Shown piece after piece: positions 33,501 through 40,441 of a DNA stretch of 41,267 nt. Positions within the stretch are counted from its first letter, which is position 1. Each line of letters starts with the position of its first letter. Source of the DNA: an uncultured Hymenobacter sp. (lineage in GTDB: Bacteria; Bacteroidota; Bacteroidia; Cytophagales; Hymenobacteraceae); contig CAJYVK010000373.1 of assembly GCA_913778455.1 (NCBI GenBank), forward strand, positions 1 through 41,267, written 5' to 3'. The notes under the pieces were generated by a model. It was given only the letters and a program-made list of their open reading frames with translations, made no database searches and was not told the DNA's origin. Made by a program: the position numbers and the translations under genes.

Positions 33501-34214
33501 GATACCATCCTGTGCCCCGGTAGCAGCCAAGCGTTCCAGCTGCGAGCCTCACCGGCCGGGGGCGTTTGGGCGGGGCCGGGCCTATCGGCGGGCGACATAT
33601 TTACGCCCCCAGCGCTGCCTAGTACCAGCGTACTCACCTACACCGTCGGCACGGGCACGCGCTGCCCGGTAGTGGCGACGCGCCGCATTACGCTGCTCGC
33701 CCAGCCAGTGCTGGCCCCGGCGCTCGTACCGGGCACCTGCGTACCCAGCGCGGTGGCACCGGTAGTAGTGCGCTACCAGCAACCAGCAGCCGGGCTACCT
33801 GCCGACGCGGTGCTGACCTGGGATTTTGGCGATGCCAGCCCGACCACCACCGGCCTCGACGTAACCCACACTTACCTCGCGGAGGGTACCTTCCGCCCGC
33901 AGGCTACGCTCCGCTTCAATCAGAGTCGGTGCGAGCAGGTAGCTACGCTCCCCCCCGTAACGGTGGAGAAAATGCTCATTCCAAACGCCTTCACGCCCAA
34001 TGCTGACCGAGTCAACGATTTCTTCGAGCCTAAGATCGGGGGCTGCCCACCGCGTCTGCAAGTATTCTCCCGCTGGGGCCAGCAGGTGTACGAAAGCCCA
34101 GCCTATCACAACGACTGGAACGGCACCGGCTTGGCTCCGGGTATTTACTACTACCTGCTCACGCCTCCCAACGGTGCCGCACCCATCAAAGGCTGGGTAG
34201 AGCTGCTGCGGTGA
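30552..34214 (+). CDS. Secreted SBBP-repeat protein with T9SS type B (gliding motility-associated) C-terminal domain
   Basis: A 1220-residue surface or secreted protein. Signal peptide 1-22 (ending GWAQG). Residues 35-270 form the N-terminal domain common in this family (LEFIPNKGQWPAEVRY, then YHP-like beta region, ending LIIDPTVIFSTYSG). About 275-800 hold SBBP-type beta-propeller repeats (YLGGSRHDF..., YLGGTGNDG..., LLGGGAADA..., YLGTSRYDQ...). Three Ig-like units of about 85 residues follow (LTLGGQPAGGFWTGPGVSG, ALTGGRPAGGTWSGPGVSG, LRASPAGGVWAGPG), then a PKD domain (LTWDFGDASPTTTGLDVTHTY) and the type B tail (IPNAFTPNADRVNDFFEP, LQVFSRWGQQVYES, YNDWNG-type end, GIYYYLLTPPNG, KGWVELLR). 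The tail directs export by the type IX secretion system. I start at ATG 30552, which gives a good signal peptide; a TTG further up is unlikely. Function: adhesion or structural, not known. Confidence 0.9.
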   Translation: MRNILYAIVCCLATLTRPGWAQGQPTNPLPAVPPAAEANLEFIPNKGQWPAEVRYAAAVPGGHLYLEPGGLRYVLLQAVGHPHEQAARQPAAQARRSPASPDPDPAAEGSIRGHQLRVHFVGADATTPLAPAQATGEVRNYLHGNDPSRWASAVPSYRQVRYQAPWPGIAARFYENATQRLEYDFEVAPGADASRVQLRYEGATSLALSADGQLHVGTSVGSLTELAPHAYQLDAATGERQPVACRYRLRAADARVSFELGTYDSTRPLIIDPTVIFSTYSGAQSSNWGFTATYDAAGNLYSGGIVLDDSFALPSYPTTMGAFQTRFGGIVDIALIKYNTAVNGPAARVWATYLGGSRHDFPSSLVVNAQGELIVLGSSASWDYPTTSGALQRNFKGGIPVDPFGATFEDVYRVRNGTDLIITRLRADGGSLAASTYLGGTGNDGMGAYAPSSSARQLPQNYGDVLRGDVLTDAQGNIYVASVTGSANFPTTAGSFGTAYQGGTCDAVVCKLPPTLDRLTWSGLLGGGAADAAYSIQLDASGNAYVGGGTLSQNFPGTQGGYQAQAQGNVDGFVARIAANGGAVQQATYLGTSRYDQAFFVQLGADGGVYVLGQTLGQWPVSAGVYSNPNSCQFIQKLSASLDKSLLSTVFGSGRPTIDISPTAFLVDQCDRIYASGWGGEINGFRNPLYTYSGFVSQNGFTNGMPTTSNAVRTTPDNPTAGSDFYLAQFAPAMTGLTYATFYGDPTPGSEGDHVDGGTSRFDPRGVVYAAACSCYNLNGFPVPPGAFTYSPVNGNSRTLVCNNAAFKLNFEPTAAAVGNDQVLCVSSPPLTLGGQPAGGFWTGPGVSGSLATGFLFTPSTALVGAQVLTYTVPGATTACTASAQLTITVETPMAATASALVDVCAGSGSVALTGGRPAGGTWSGPGVSGSVATGFVFTPTRALVGIQQLTYAVRASAACGSSASSVVVPVEVLSAPVVTLPPDTILCPGSSQAFQLRASPAGGVWAGPGLSAGDIFTPPALPSTSVLTYTVGTGTRCPVVATRRITLLAQPVLAPALVPGTCVPSAVAPVVVRYQQPAAGLPADAVLTWDFGDASPTTTGLDVTHTYLAEGTFRPQATLRFNQSRCEQVATLPPVTVEKMLIPNAFTPNADRVNDFFEPKIGGCPPRLQVFSRWGQQVYESPAYHNDWNGTGLAPGIYYYLLTPPNGAAPIKGWVELLR

Positions 34215-34396
34215 AATGGTGAACTAGTGAAATGGTGAGTTGTGAGGTAATGAGTAGTGAAATGGTGGGTGGTATGATGGTGAGGTAGTGAATAGTGAGA
34301 TGATTATGAGCACCTCGGTTATAGTACGCACGGCCCGCTGCTGACCGATCAACTATTTCCTTTGTACTCACCAGTTCACCACTCACCATCTCACCG
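34209..34396. repeat. Heptamer-like element (GGTGAGT/AGTGAAA words) with inverted ends
   Basis: The ends are a 14-bp inverted repeat with one mismatch: CGGTGAAATGGTGA at 34209-34222 and its complement at 34383-34396. The left arm (to about 34306) is a run of 7-8-nt words of the kind nnGTGAn, in degenerate register; the right arm (34366-34396) holds the same words inverted. The stop codon TGA (34212-34214) of the SBBP gene lies within the first word. The unrepeated middle (about 34307-34365) includes a near-consensus promoter box for the next gene. Confidence 0.75.
34357..34364 (+). promoter_or_regulatory. Candidate -7 box of the cytosine deaminase gene
   Basis: TTCCTTTG differs from TACCTTTG at one base and predicts a start about 33 nt before ATG 34403. 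It lies inside the repeat element. Confidence 0.35.
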
Positions 34397-34402
34397 CTAA
34401 GT

Positions 34403-34834
34403 ATGGATATTTTTATGAAGGCTGCCTTTGAAGAGGCGCAGCAAGGACGTCGCGAGGGCGGGATTCCGATTGGCTCGGTACTGGTGCGGGGTCAGGAAAT
34501 AGTGGGGCGCGGCCACAACAAGCGCGTGCAGGAGCTCGACCCCATCGCTCACGGCGAAATGGACGCCCTGCGCAATGCTGGCCGCCAGCGTACCTACCGC
34601 GATACCGTACTCTACACCACGCTCATGCCCTGCTACATGTGTGCGGGCACCATCGTGCAATTCAAAATCCCCAAAGTAGTCGTGGGCGAAGCCCAGACCT
34701 TCGGCGAGTCGCTGGAGTTCTTGCAGTCGCACGGCGTCGAGGTCGAAATTCTCAACGCCCCCGAATGCGTGGCCATGATGGAAGAATTCATCCAAGCCGA
34801 ACCCACCCTCTGGAATGAGGACATTATGGAATAG
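34403..34834 (+). CDS. Cytosine deaminase-like nucleoside/nucleobase deaminase (yeast FCY1 type)
   Basis: A 143-residue cytosolic zinc enzyme converting cytosine to uracil (inferred). The CDA fold carries PIAHGEMDAL (zinc His and catalytic Glu) and TLMPCYMCAGTIV (PC-x-x-C). The match to the yeast FCY1-type pattern is close along the whole length: GGIPIGSVLVRG, GRGHNKRVQ, RDTVLYTTLMPC, IPKVVVGEAQTF, HGVEVEIL and the acidic C-terminus W-x-EDIME that covers the active site. It is shorter and different from TadA, which lacks this C-terminal lid. It stands alone between repeats with no codA, pyrimidine salvage or transport gene beside it. Confidence 0.85.
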   Translation: MDIFMKAAFEEAQQGRREGGIPIGSVLVRGQEIVGRGHNKRVQELDPIAHGEMDALRNAGRQRTYRDTVLYTTLMPCYMCAGTIVQFKIPKVVVGEAQTFGESLEFLQSHGVEVEILNAPECVAMMEEFIQAEPTLWNEDIME

Positions 34835-34837
34835 CCC

Positions 34838-34917
34838 TGTAGGGTAAGCTTTAGCTTGCCCGGCGCCAGACGAGCCGCGGCCCACCAAACGCCGGGCAAG
34901 CTAAAGCTTACCCTACA
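34838..34917. repeat. 28-bp perfect palindromic repeat between convergent genes
   Basis: Arms 34838-34865 and 34890-34917 (beginning TGTAGGGTAAGCTTTAGC) pair perfectly over 28 bp around a 24-nt loop. It fills the gap between the deaminase stop (34834) and the LytM gene stop (34923). There are no stretches of T to make it a classical terminator. Confidence 0.8.
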
Positions 34918-34922
34918 ACAAG

Positions 34923-36419
34923 CTATTTCCGGCCCAGCCAATTTTCGGGGTTGAGGTTGGCTGAGTTGCGCCACACCTGAAACTGCACCTGGGCCGTACC
35001 GTCGGCGTCGGTGGCGGCGGTACCGATGGCCTCACGGGCGCTCACCTGCTCGCCCTCGTGCACGTTGACCGAACGCAGCTTGGCGTACACCGTGAAGTAT
35101 TCGCCGTGCTGGATCATGACAATGGTATTCATGCCCGGCACCTGGGCCACCGTGAGTACGCGCCCCCCGAAAACGGCCCGCACGGCCTCCCCAGCGTTGG
35201 TTTGAATGTCTACGCCCCGGTTATCAACCGTCACGTGCCGGAGCACGGGGTGCGGGTGCCGGCCGAAGTGCTGCGCTACGAAGCCCCGCGCCACCGGCCA
35301 AGGCAGCCGCCCTTTGTTACCCGCGAAGCCCGACGACACCAGCGCCGTTTCGGGCGTCAGGGCTACCCGGCGGGCGCGGCGGTCGGCGGTAGTTTCCTCG
35401 GGGGCGTCACTCTCGGGGTTGGCGCTGGGGTCGTCGGCCCGGGAGGTCGTTTCGGGGGCAGCGTCGCGCGCCACGGGCTCCTCGGTACGGCTCGGGGCCA
35501 CTCGACGCCGAGTGGCGGCCGCGGCGGCCGAGCTGGCAGCGCGGCGCCTCGCGGCCACGGCCGCGAGGCGGGCGGCGTGGGCGGCCCGGGCTATTTCTTC
35601 GCGCACGCGCTGGGCAATCAGGTCGTCGAGCCGGGCTACGGCCTGCTGGCGCTGGGCCAGTTCCTGCCGCAGACCCTGCTCCTGCTGGCTTAGCTGCTGC
35701 ACCACCTCATCTTGCTCGGTCTTGAGCCCCATAAGGTTGCGATTCTCAACCAACTGCGTCGAAAGCAGGCTTTTCTGGCGCTGGCGCTGGCGGGTGAGGC
35801 CATCGAGCTCGTGGCTGAGCTGCTGCTGCGCCCCCACGATGCGCAACGCCTGCCGCTGGCGCTCCTCAGTGTACTGGTGCACGTAGCGCAGCCGCAGCAC
35901 GAATTGATTGAACGACTCCGCGGCAAACAAAAACATGAGTTGATTGAACCCGCTGCTCGTTTTAGCGGCCGCGTACATCATGCGGGCGTATTCAGCTTTG
36001 AGCCGGGCTAGCTGCTCCTGGGTGCTCAGCACCTGCCGCACGGTCTGGTGCACGTTGGTTTCAATGCCTTGCAACTGGGTCGAGATGTGCTGAATCTGCC
36101 CTTGCTTCTGATTCAGCTTTTCCTTGATGGCGTTGAGCTGGCCCAGCGTCGCCTCTTTCCGCTGGGTGGTCTCGGTCAATACCTTACCGGCTTCTTCGAT
36201 GCGGCTGAGGTTGGCTTGGCGCTCGCGTTCCAGCTGCTCCTTGCTCTTGGTGCGCGGGCGACGGGTGCGCGTCGGCTGCCGGATCCTGGTCTTTTTCTTC
36301 GAATGCTGCTCGGCGTGACGGCGCTGTGCCCCGGCCGGGCCAACCAGCAGGAGCAGCACCGCCAGTACGGCGTAGCCGGCGCACTTACGCAGCTTATTCA
36401 AGGGCAAAAGGTGGGTCAC
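34923..36419 (-). CDS. EnvC-like LytM-domain protein, apparently catalytically inactive
   Basis: An exported cell-division or cell-wall regulator. After a hydrophobic signal (KCAGYAVLAVLLLLVGPAGAQ) there is a basic stretch, a long coiled coil (about 40-290), an Ala/Arg and acidic low-complexity linker (about 290-360) and a C-terminal LytM/M23 domain (from LPWPVARGFVAQHFG). In active M23 enzymes zinc is held by H, D and H; here NRGVDI replaces H-x-G-x-D, YAKL replaces the H-x-H, and VQFQVW replaces LHFEx. The ligands are largely lost, as in EnvC-type activators of amidases. The start is uncertain: GTG 36419 is used; GTG 36446 or TTG 36401 are possible. GTG 36485 (520 residues) overlaps a hairpin and is disfavoured. 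It belongs to the 36576-40298 gene cluster. Confidence 0.85.
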   Translation of the reverse strand: MTHLLPLNKLRKCAGYAVLAVLLLLVGPAGAQRRHAEQHSKKKTRIRQPTRTRRPRTKSKEQLERERQANLSRIEEAGKVLTETTQRKEATLGQLNAIKEKLNQKQGQIQHISTQLQGIETNVHQTVRQVLSTQEQLARLKAEYARMMYAAAKTSSGFNQLMFLFAAESFNQFVLRLRYVHQYTEERQRQALRIVGAQQQLSHELDGLTRQRQRQKSLLSTQLVENRNLMGLKTEQDEVVQQLSQQEQGLRQELAQRQQAVARLDDLIAQRVREEIARAAHAARLAAVAARRRAASSAAAAATRRRVAPSRTEEPVARDAAPETTSRADDPSANPESDAPEETTADRRARRVALTPETALVSSGFAGNKGRLPWPVARGFVAQHFGRHPHPVLRHVTVDNRGVDIQTNAGEAVRAVFGGRVLTVAQVPGMNTIVMIQHGEYFTVYAKLRSVNVHEGEQVSAREAIGTAATDADGTAQVQFQVWRNSANLNPENWLGRK

Positions 36420-36472
36420 AAGGAATGTACAGGGCGACGGATGCACGGCCGCCGCACAAAATAACGCACGAA

Positions 36473-36501
36473 TGCCGGGCCTCACCCGATGAGGCCCGGC
36501 A
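36473..36501. terminator. 12-bp perfect hairpin between DUF4292 and LytM genes
   Basis: Stem 36473-36484 with 36490-36501, loop CCCGA, no T-run. On minus it lies between the DUF4292 gene and the LytM gene and may attenuate or stabilise the transcript. Confidence 0.5.
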
Positions 36502-36575
36502 CGACTAGTCGCGACTCTAACTAAACCACTGGTAGACGGACGGGAAGATTTTCAGCTTCAGCTAAATAGCCCCGC

Positions 36576-37367
36576 TTACTTTTTCATTTTCGTCTGCCGG
36601 GCGTAGCCTTTGGGTACGCTGAACGGGAAGTCGAGGTGGCCGCTGCCTACCTCTACTTTCTGGTAGTTGAGGGTGGCCGAGGTACTGGCAGTGCCGCCCT
36701 GCTGGCCTATTACCTGGCTGGTAAAGGCAAAGGGCAGGTCGGCCCCGGTGGGCTTTTGAAAATCGGAATACGCCACGGTGAGGCTGCGCTGGGCGGCGCT
36801 CTCGCTCACCTTCAACTGCTGCAAACGGCCGGTGCTGCTGCTCACGAGCTGCTCCAGCACGAGCGGGGCCACGGGGTAGGTCACGGCCTGGTTTTCGCCC
36901 TCGGTTTTCACCACGGGCGCGGCTCCTTTCGGGGCGGCCTGGTAGTCACCGAGCAAGATGTCTTGCATCTGCTTGTAGGTCACGGGCACGTTGAGCAACT
37001 GGCTTAGGTAAGCGTAGTCGCCGGCGAAATAGGTCTTTTGCAAGCGGTTGACTACCCGCACCGAATCGGCAGTGAGCAGGGCGCGCACGCCCTCGATACC
37101 CAGCAGCGAGCCCGAGAGCCAGATGGCCGAGTCGCGCTTGATGCGCAGGTTGAAATTGGCCGACTGCTCGCTGTCTTTCGCTCTGAAGTGCACCTTGCCC
37201 CGGCCGCTGAGGTACTGAAAGCTGGTATTGGTAGCCTTCACGCCGGCGGGCGTCACCACTTTTACGGGTTCGGCAGTGGCGGCGGTGAGCGAGCCCGACT
37301 TGGTGGAAACGGCGCGGTGGCAGCCCGCCAGGGCAAGCCCGGCGAGTAGAAGAGCGGCTTTATTCAT
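36576..37367 (-). CDS. DUF4292 lipoprotein (LolB-like outer-membrane lipoprotein)
   Basis: A 263-residue lipoprotein: signal NKAALLLAGLALAGC with lipobox LAGC (C16). The mature part has FQYLSGRGKVHFRAK, then FNLRIKRDSAIWLSGSLLGIEGVRALLTADSVRVVNRLQKTYF, a run typical of the LolA/LolB beta fold of the DUF4292 family, which starts with 'GKGKVxF' and carries a 'SAIWxSxxxxlGiExxRaLiTpDSvxxiNr' pattern. The role is probably in envelope lipid or lipoprotein transport at the outer membrane (inferred from fold). Its ATG overlaps the last 8 bp of the TPR gene, so the two are translationally coupled. It is followed by the LytM gene after a hairpin; this order is a recurrent one in Bacteroidota. Confidence 0.87.
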   Translation of the reverse strand: MNKAALLLAGLALAGCHRAVSTKSGSLTAATAEPVKVVTPAGVKATNTSFQYLSGRGKVHFRAKDSEQSANFNLRIKRDSAIWLSGSLLGIEGVRALLTADSVRVVNRLQKTYFAGDYAYLSQLLNVPVTYKQMQDILLGDYQAAPKGAAPVVKTEGENQAVTYPVAPLVLEQLVSSSTGRLQQLKVSESAAQRSLTVAYSDFQKPTGADLPFAFTSQVIGQQGGTASTSATLNYQKVEVGSGHLDFPFSVPKGYARQTKMKK

Positions 37368-39177
37368 ACAATTTCTGATCTTTGAGTTTACGGTCGAGCA
37401 GCGGCGAGGTGCCGGGGCCGGCTTTGCGAGCCCGCTGCCAGGCCGCCACGGCCCCGGGGTGGTCGCCGAGTTGCCACAGTACGTCGCCGTAGTGCTCCAG
37501 GATGCTCGCATCCTTGGTTGTTTTGAGCGCCTTCTCCAAATTTTGCTTGGCCCCGGCGTAGTCCTTCTGCTTGTACAGCACCCAGGCGTAGGTGTCGAGG
37601 TAGGTATCGTTGTCGGGGAATTTCTGCACCGTGCGGCCCGACATCTCCTTGGCCTTATCGAGATTTTCGCCCCGCAGGCTGAGGTAGTAGCTGTAGTTGT
37701 TGAGTACGCCGTAGTTGTTGGGGTCTACGGTCAGAGCTGCGTCGTACGCCGCCGCCGACTTGGCGTATTCCTTTAGCTCCTGGTAGGCATCGCCCAGCTG
37801 CGAATCGAACTGACTTTGCTGCTCGGGGTTGCCAGCAACCAAGCGGCGGCCGTGCTCCAGGGCCTGTACGGCCCGCTGGGGCTGCTTTTTGAGCAGGTGC
37901 CCCACCCCATTGTAAAACCACAGCGGGGCTTGGTTGGGGAATAATTCCAGGGCCGCGTCGCTGTGCACGAGCAGCGAGTCGGTCTGGTTTAATTCGGCAT
38001 CGAGCAGCACCACCTGCTGCCACAGCTGGTACTTCGACTTGTCGTAGCGCAGGGCTTGCAGGTAGGTGTTGCGGGCTTCCTTTTTGCGGCCGGTCTGCAT
38101 CTGCACGTCGACGGCCACGCTGTAGGCCTTGGCCTCGCGGGGGTGGTTGCGCACGGCGGCGGCCGACAGGTCGAGGGCCAGCGGGGCCACTTTGGGGTCG
38201 GGCAGCTGCTTGAGGTAGTTGACGAGAATGCGCACCGCCTGGTCGATGTCGAGCGCCGGGGTGTCGAAGGCCAGCCGTAGGTGCTTTTCGACTTCTGCGG
38301 GCTGGTTCTGCTGGCGGTACACGTCGGCCAGGATCAGGTGGGCCTGGGGATTAGTGGGGTCGAGGCGCAGGGCCTGCTCGGCCACCCGGGCGGCGTCGGC
38401 CAGGCGGTTGTTGGCGGCGTACATCTCGGCCTGGGCCAGCACGTAACGCGCCTCGGTCGGGTTGGCTGCAATGAGGGCTTCGCCTTCTTTCAGGGCCAGC
38501 GGCAGGTTGTTTTGCCGCAGGTAGATCTGCTGCTTTTTAAAGGAAATCTCGTCGAGGCTGCCAAACTGGGCCTGGGCTTTGTCGAGCGTCGCCAGCGCCT
38601 CGGGCAGCTTATTTTGGGCCAGGTAGAGGTCGGCAAGCTGGAACAGGTAACTGTCCGAGTTGGGCACCTCGCGCACCAAACTGGCGTAGGTATTGGTAGC
38701 CGCCTCGTACTGCTTCTGACTGGCCTGGGCCTGGGCCAGCAGCAGGTAATAATAAGGATTTTTGGCGTCGAGCTTCACGGCCGCCTCGGCAAAGCCGGTG
38801 GCGTCGCGCAAATTGCCACTCAGCAGGTTAGCTTCGGCCAGCTTATAGTTGACGGCCGCATTGTCGGGCATCAGGGTGTAGGCTTTGAGCAGCCGCTCCA
38901 AGGCCTTGGGGTAGTCTTCGAGAATGACGTACTTCACGCCATCGGTATACAGCGCCTCGCTCATTTCGCGCTCCTTACTGGAGAGCGGCGGGCGGGCGGC
39001 CGTCTGCCGGGCTTCGCTGGCCAGGCGGGCGGCTAGCTCTTTCCGCTCCTTGCGGCTCAGCTTGGCGGGCGGGCGCCCGGGCTCGGAGTCGGGGGGCGTG
39101 CCCAGACTCTGGCCCCAGCCCATTCCGGCCCACAAACTCAGCACTACGGTACCAATGGCAAACGAACGACTACGCAT
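37360..39177 (-). CDS. Exported tetratricopeptide-repeat protein
   Basis: A 605-residue protein with a signal peptide (GTVVLSLWAGMGWGQ, cleavage about 23). Residues 24-60 are a basic linker; from about 70 there are many TPR units, for example ALERLLKAYTLMPDNAAVNYKLAEANLL, then PYYYLLLAQAQASQKQYEAATNTYASLV and, near the end, ALTVDPNNYGVLNNYSYYLSL and YLDTYAWVLYKQKDYAGAKQNLEKAL. About 14 repeats fit. It is probably periplasmic or on the inner face of the outer membrane, a scaffold for protein complexes. Its end overlaps the DUF4292 gene. Upstream on minus is the nucleotidyltransferase gene (gap 110 bp, with a GC-rich hairpin at 39229-39262). Confidence 0.9.
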   Translation of the reverse strand: MRSRSFAIGTVVLSLWAGMGWGQSLGTPPDSEPGRPPAKLSRKERKELAARLASEARQTAARPPLSSKEREMSEALYTDGVKYVILEDYPKALERLLKAYTLMPDNAAVNYKLAEANLLSGNLRDATGFAEAAVKLDAKNPYYYLLLAQAQASQKQYEAATNTYASLVREVPNSDSYLFQLADLYLAQNKLPEALATLDKAQAQFGSLDEISFKKQQIYLRQNNLPLALKEGEALIAANPTEARYVLAQAEMYAANNRLADAARVAEQALRLDPTNPQAHLILADVYRQQNQPAEVEKHLRLAFDTPALDIDQAVRILVNYLKQLPDPKVAPLALDLSAAAVRNHPREAKAYSVAVDVQMQTGRKKEARNTYLQALRYDKSKYQLWQQVVLLDAELNQTDSLLVHSDAALELFPNQAPLWFYNGVGHLLKKQPQRAVQALEHGRRLVAGNPEQQSQFDSQLGDAYQELKEYAKSAAAYDAALTVDPNNYGVLNNYSYYLSLRGENLDKAKEMSGRTVQKFPDNDTYLDTYAWVLYKQKDYAGAKQNLEKALKTTKDASILEHYGDVLWQLGDHPGAVAAWQRARKAGPGTSPLLDRKLKDQKLYE

Positions 39178-39287
39178 AAAGAAGCAAAACCAGAAACTTG
39201 TCTAGCGAATGTACGGGGACCAAACTACGAGCGGCGCGGCCCCGCTGGGGACCACGCCGCTCGGTAACATGGCAAGCGTTTAAAATA

Positions 39288-40298
39288 TCACACTTGCAGG
39301 GCATTAAAATCACCCACGCTCAAGTCGTTAGGCCGGCCGGTGAGGCTGGCGCTGTTGCCAATCATGGAGTTGGTGACGTTGGCGTGGCGCACGGTGGCCG
39401 CGCTCTGCACGATGGAGTTCGACACGCGTGAGTCCTCAATGCTGGCTCCGCCGCTCAGCGACACGTGCGGGCCAACTACCGAGTTGGTAATTACCGCGCC
39501 TTCACCGATGTACACCGGCTCGATGAGCACCGAGTTGGTAATTTTGGCCGAGTCGGCCACGAGCTTTTCACCGCGCTCCTTGAGGTATTCGAGGTAGCGC
39601 TGGTTGGTGAACACGGTGGCGTCCTTGTTGCCGCAGTCGAGCCACTCCGTCACTTGACCGGGCACGAATACGGTGCCCTTGTTTTTCATATTTTCGAGGG
39701 CGTTGGTGAGCTGGTACTCGCCTTTGTCCTTGATGTCGTTGTCGAGCAGGTATTGCAGCTCATCACGCAAATAATCGCCGTCCTGGAAGTAATAAATACC
39801 GATGATGGCGAGGTCGGATACAAACTCCTGGGGCTTTTCTACGAACTCCGTAATCTGGCCCGCTTCGTTGAGCTTCACCACGCCGAAGGGCCGGGGGTCT
39901 TCTACCTTCTGCACCCAGATGGTGCCGGGCACCGAGCTATCGAGGGTAAAGTCGGCCTTGAACAGCGTGTCGGCGAACGCTACTACCACGTTGCCGCTCA
40001 GCGACTCCTTGGCGCACAGAATGGCGTGGGCCGTGCCCAGCGGCTCATCCTGGTAATAAATGCTGCCCTTGGCCCCTACCGACTCGGCAATGGCCACGAG
40101 GCTTTTCTCTACGGTGGCCCCGAAGCGCCCGATAATGAAGGCAACTTCCTCCACGGGCTCGCCGCACACGCGGGCGATATCCTCGACGAGGCGCTGCACA
40201 ATGGGTTTGCCAGCGATGGGAATCAGGGGTTTGGGAACAGTGAGCGTATGCGGACGCATCCGCTTGCCCATGCCGGCCATCGGGACGATAATTTTCAT
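39288..40298 (-). CDS. Sugar-phosphate nucleotidyltransferase with left-handed beta-helix end
   Basis: A 336-residue cytosolic enzyme joining NTP to a sugar 1-phosphate (GlmU/RfbA-like). The start is IIVPMAGMGKRMRPHTLTVPKPLIPIAGKP, the family G-x-G-x-R-x-x-P-x-T-x-x-x-PKP signature. Other family patterns are YYQDEPLGTAHAI, VVAFADTLF (D of the metal site), KLNEAGQITEFVEKP and KDKGEYQLTNAL. The C-terminal third has hexapeptide-type turns (ITNSV, VVGPHVSL, ASIEDSRVSNSIV, VTNSMIGNSASL). The exact sugar is unknown. It heads the envelope cluster that runs to 34923. Confidence 0.88.
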   Translation of the reverse strand: MKIIVPMAGMGKRMRPHTLTVPKPLIPIAGKPIVQRLVEDIARVCGEPVEEVAFIIGRFGATVEKSLVAIAESVGAKGSIYYQDEPLGTAHAILCAKESLSGNVVVAFADTLFKADFTLDSSVPGTIWVQKVEDPRPFGVVKLNEAGQITEFVEKPQEFVSDLAIIGIYYFQDGDYLRDELQYLLDNDIKDKGEYQLTNALENMKNKGTVFVPGQVTEWLDCGNKDATVFTNQRYLEYLKERGEKLVADSAKITNSVLIEPVYIGEGAVITNSVVGPHVSLSGGASIEDSRVSNSIVQSAATVRHANVTNSMIGNSASLTGRPNDLSVGDFNALQV

Positions 40299-40441
40299 CT
40301 GCGAAGTTGGGTGGATAGGTGTTTTCAGAATTACTAAAGCCTTACTGCTTTTGGGTCGCTACGGTTGGCTGGCGTCCCGAACTTTCGCAGTGCCGCAAAG
40401 ATGCGAGCCAGCGGCGACCCTGCCATAGCCGACGTAATTTT

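Noticed and set aside
34923..36485. Longer LytM form starting at GTG 36485
   Set aside because: The start lies in a 12-bp perfect hairpin and gives an atypical signal region; a downstream start fits better.
39229..39262. Intrinsic terminator after the nucleotidyltransferase gene
   Set aside because: A GC-rich hairpin with two mismatches exists, but it has no T-run in either direction, so I mention it only with the TPR gene.
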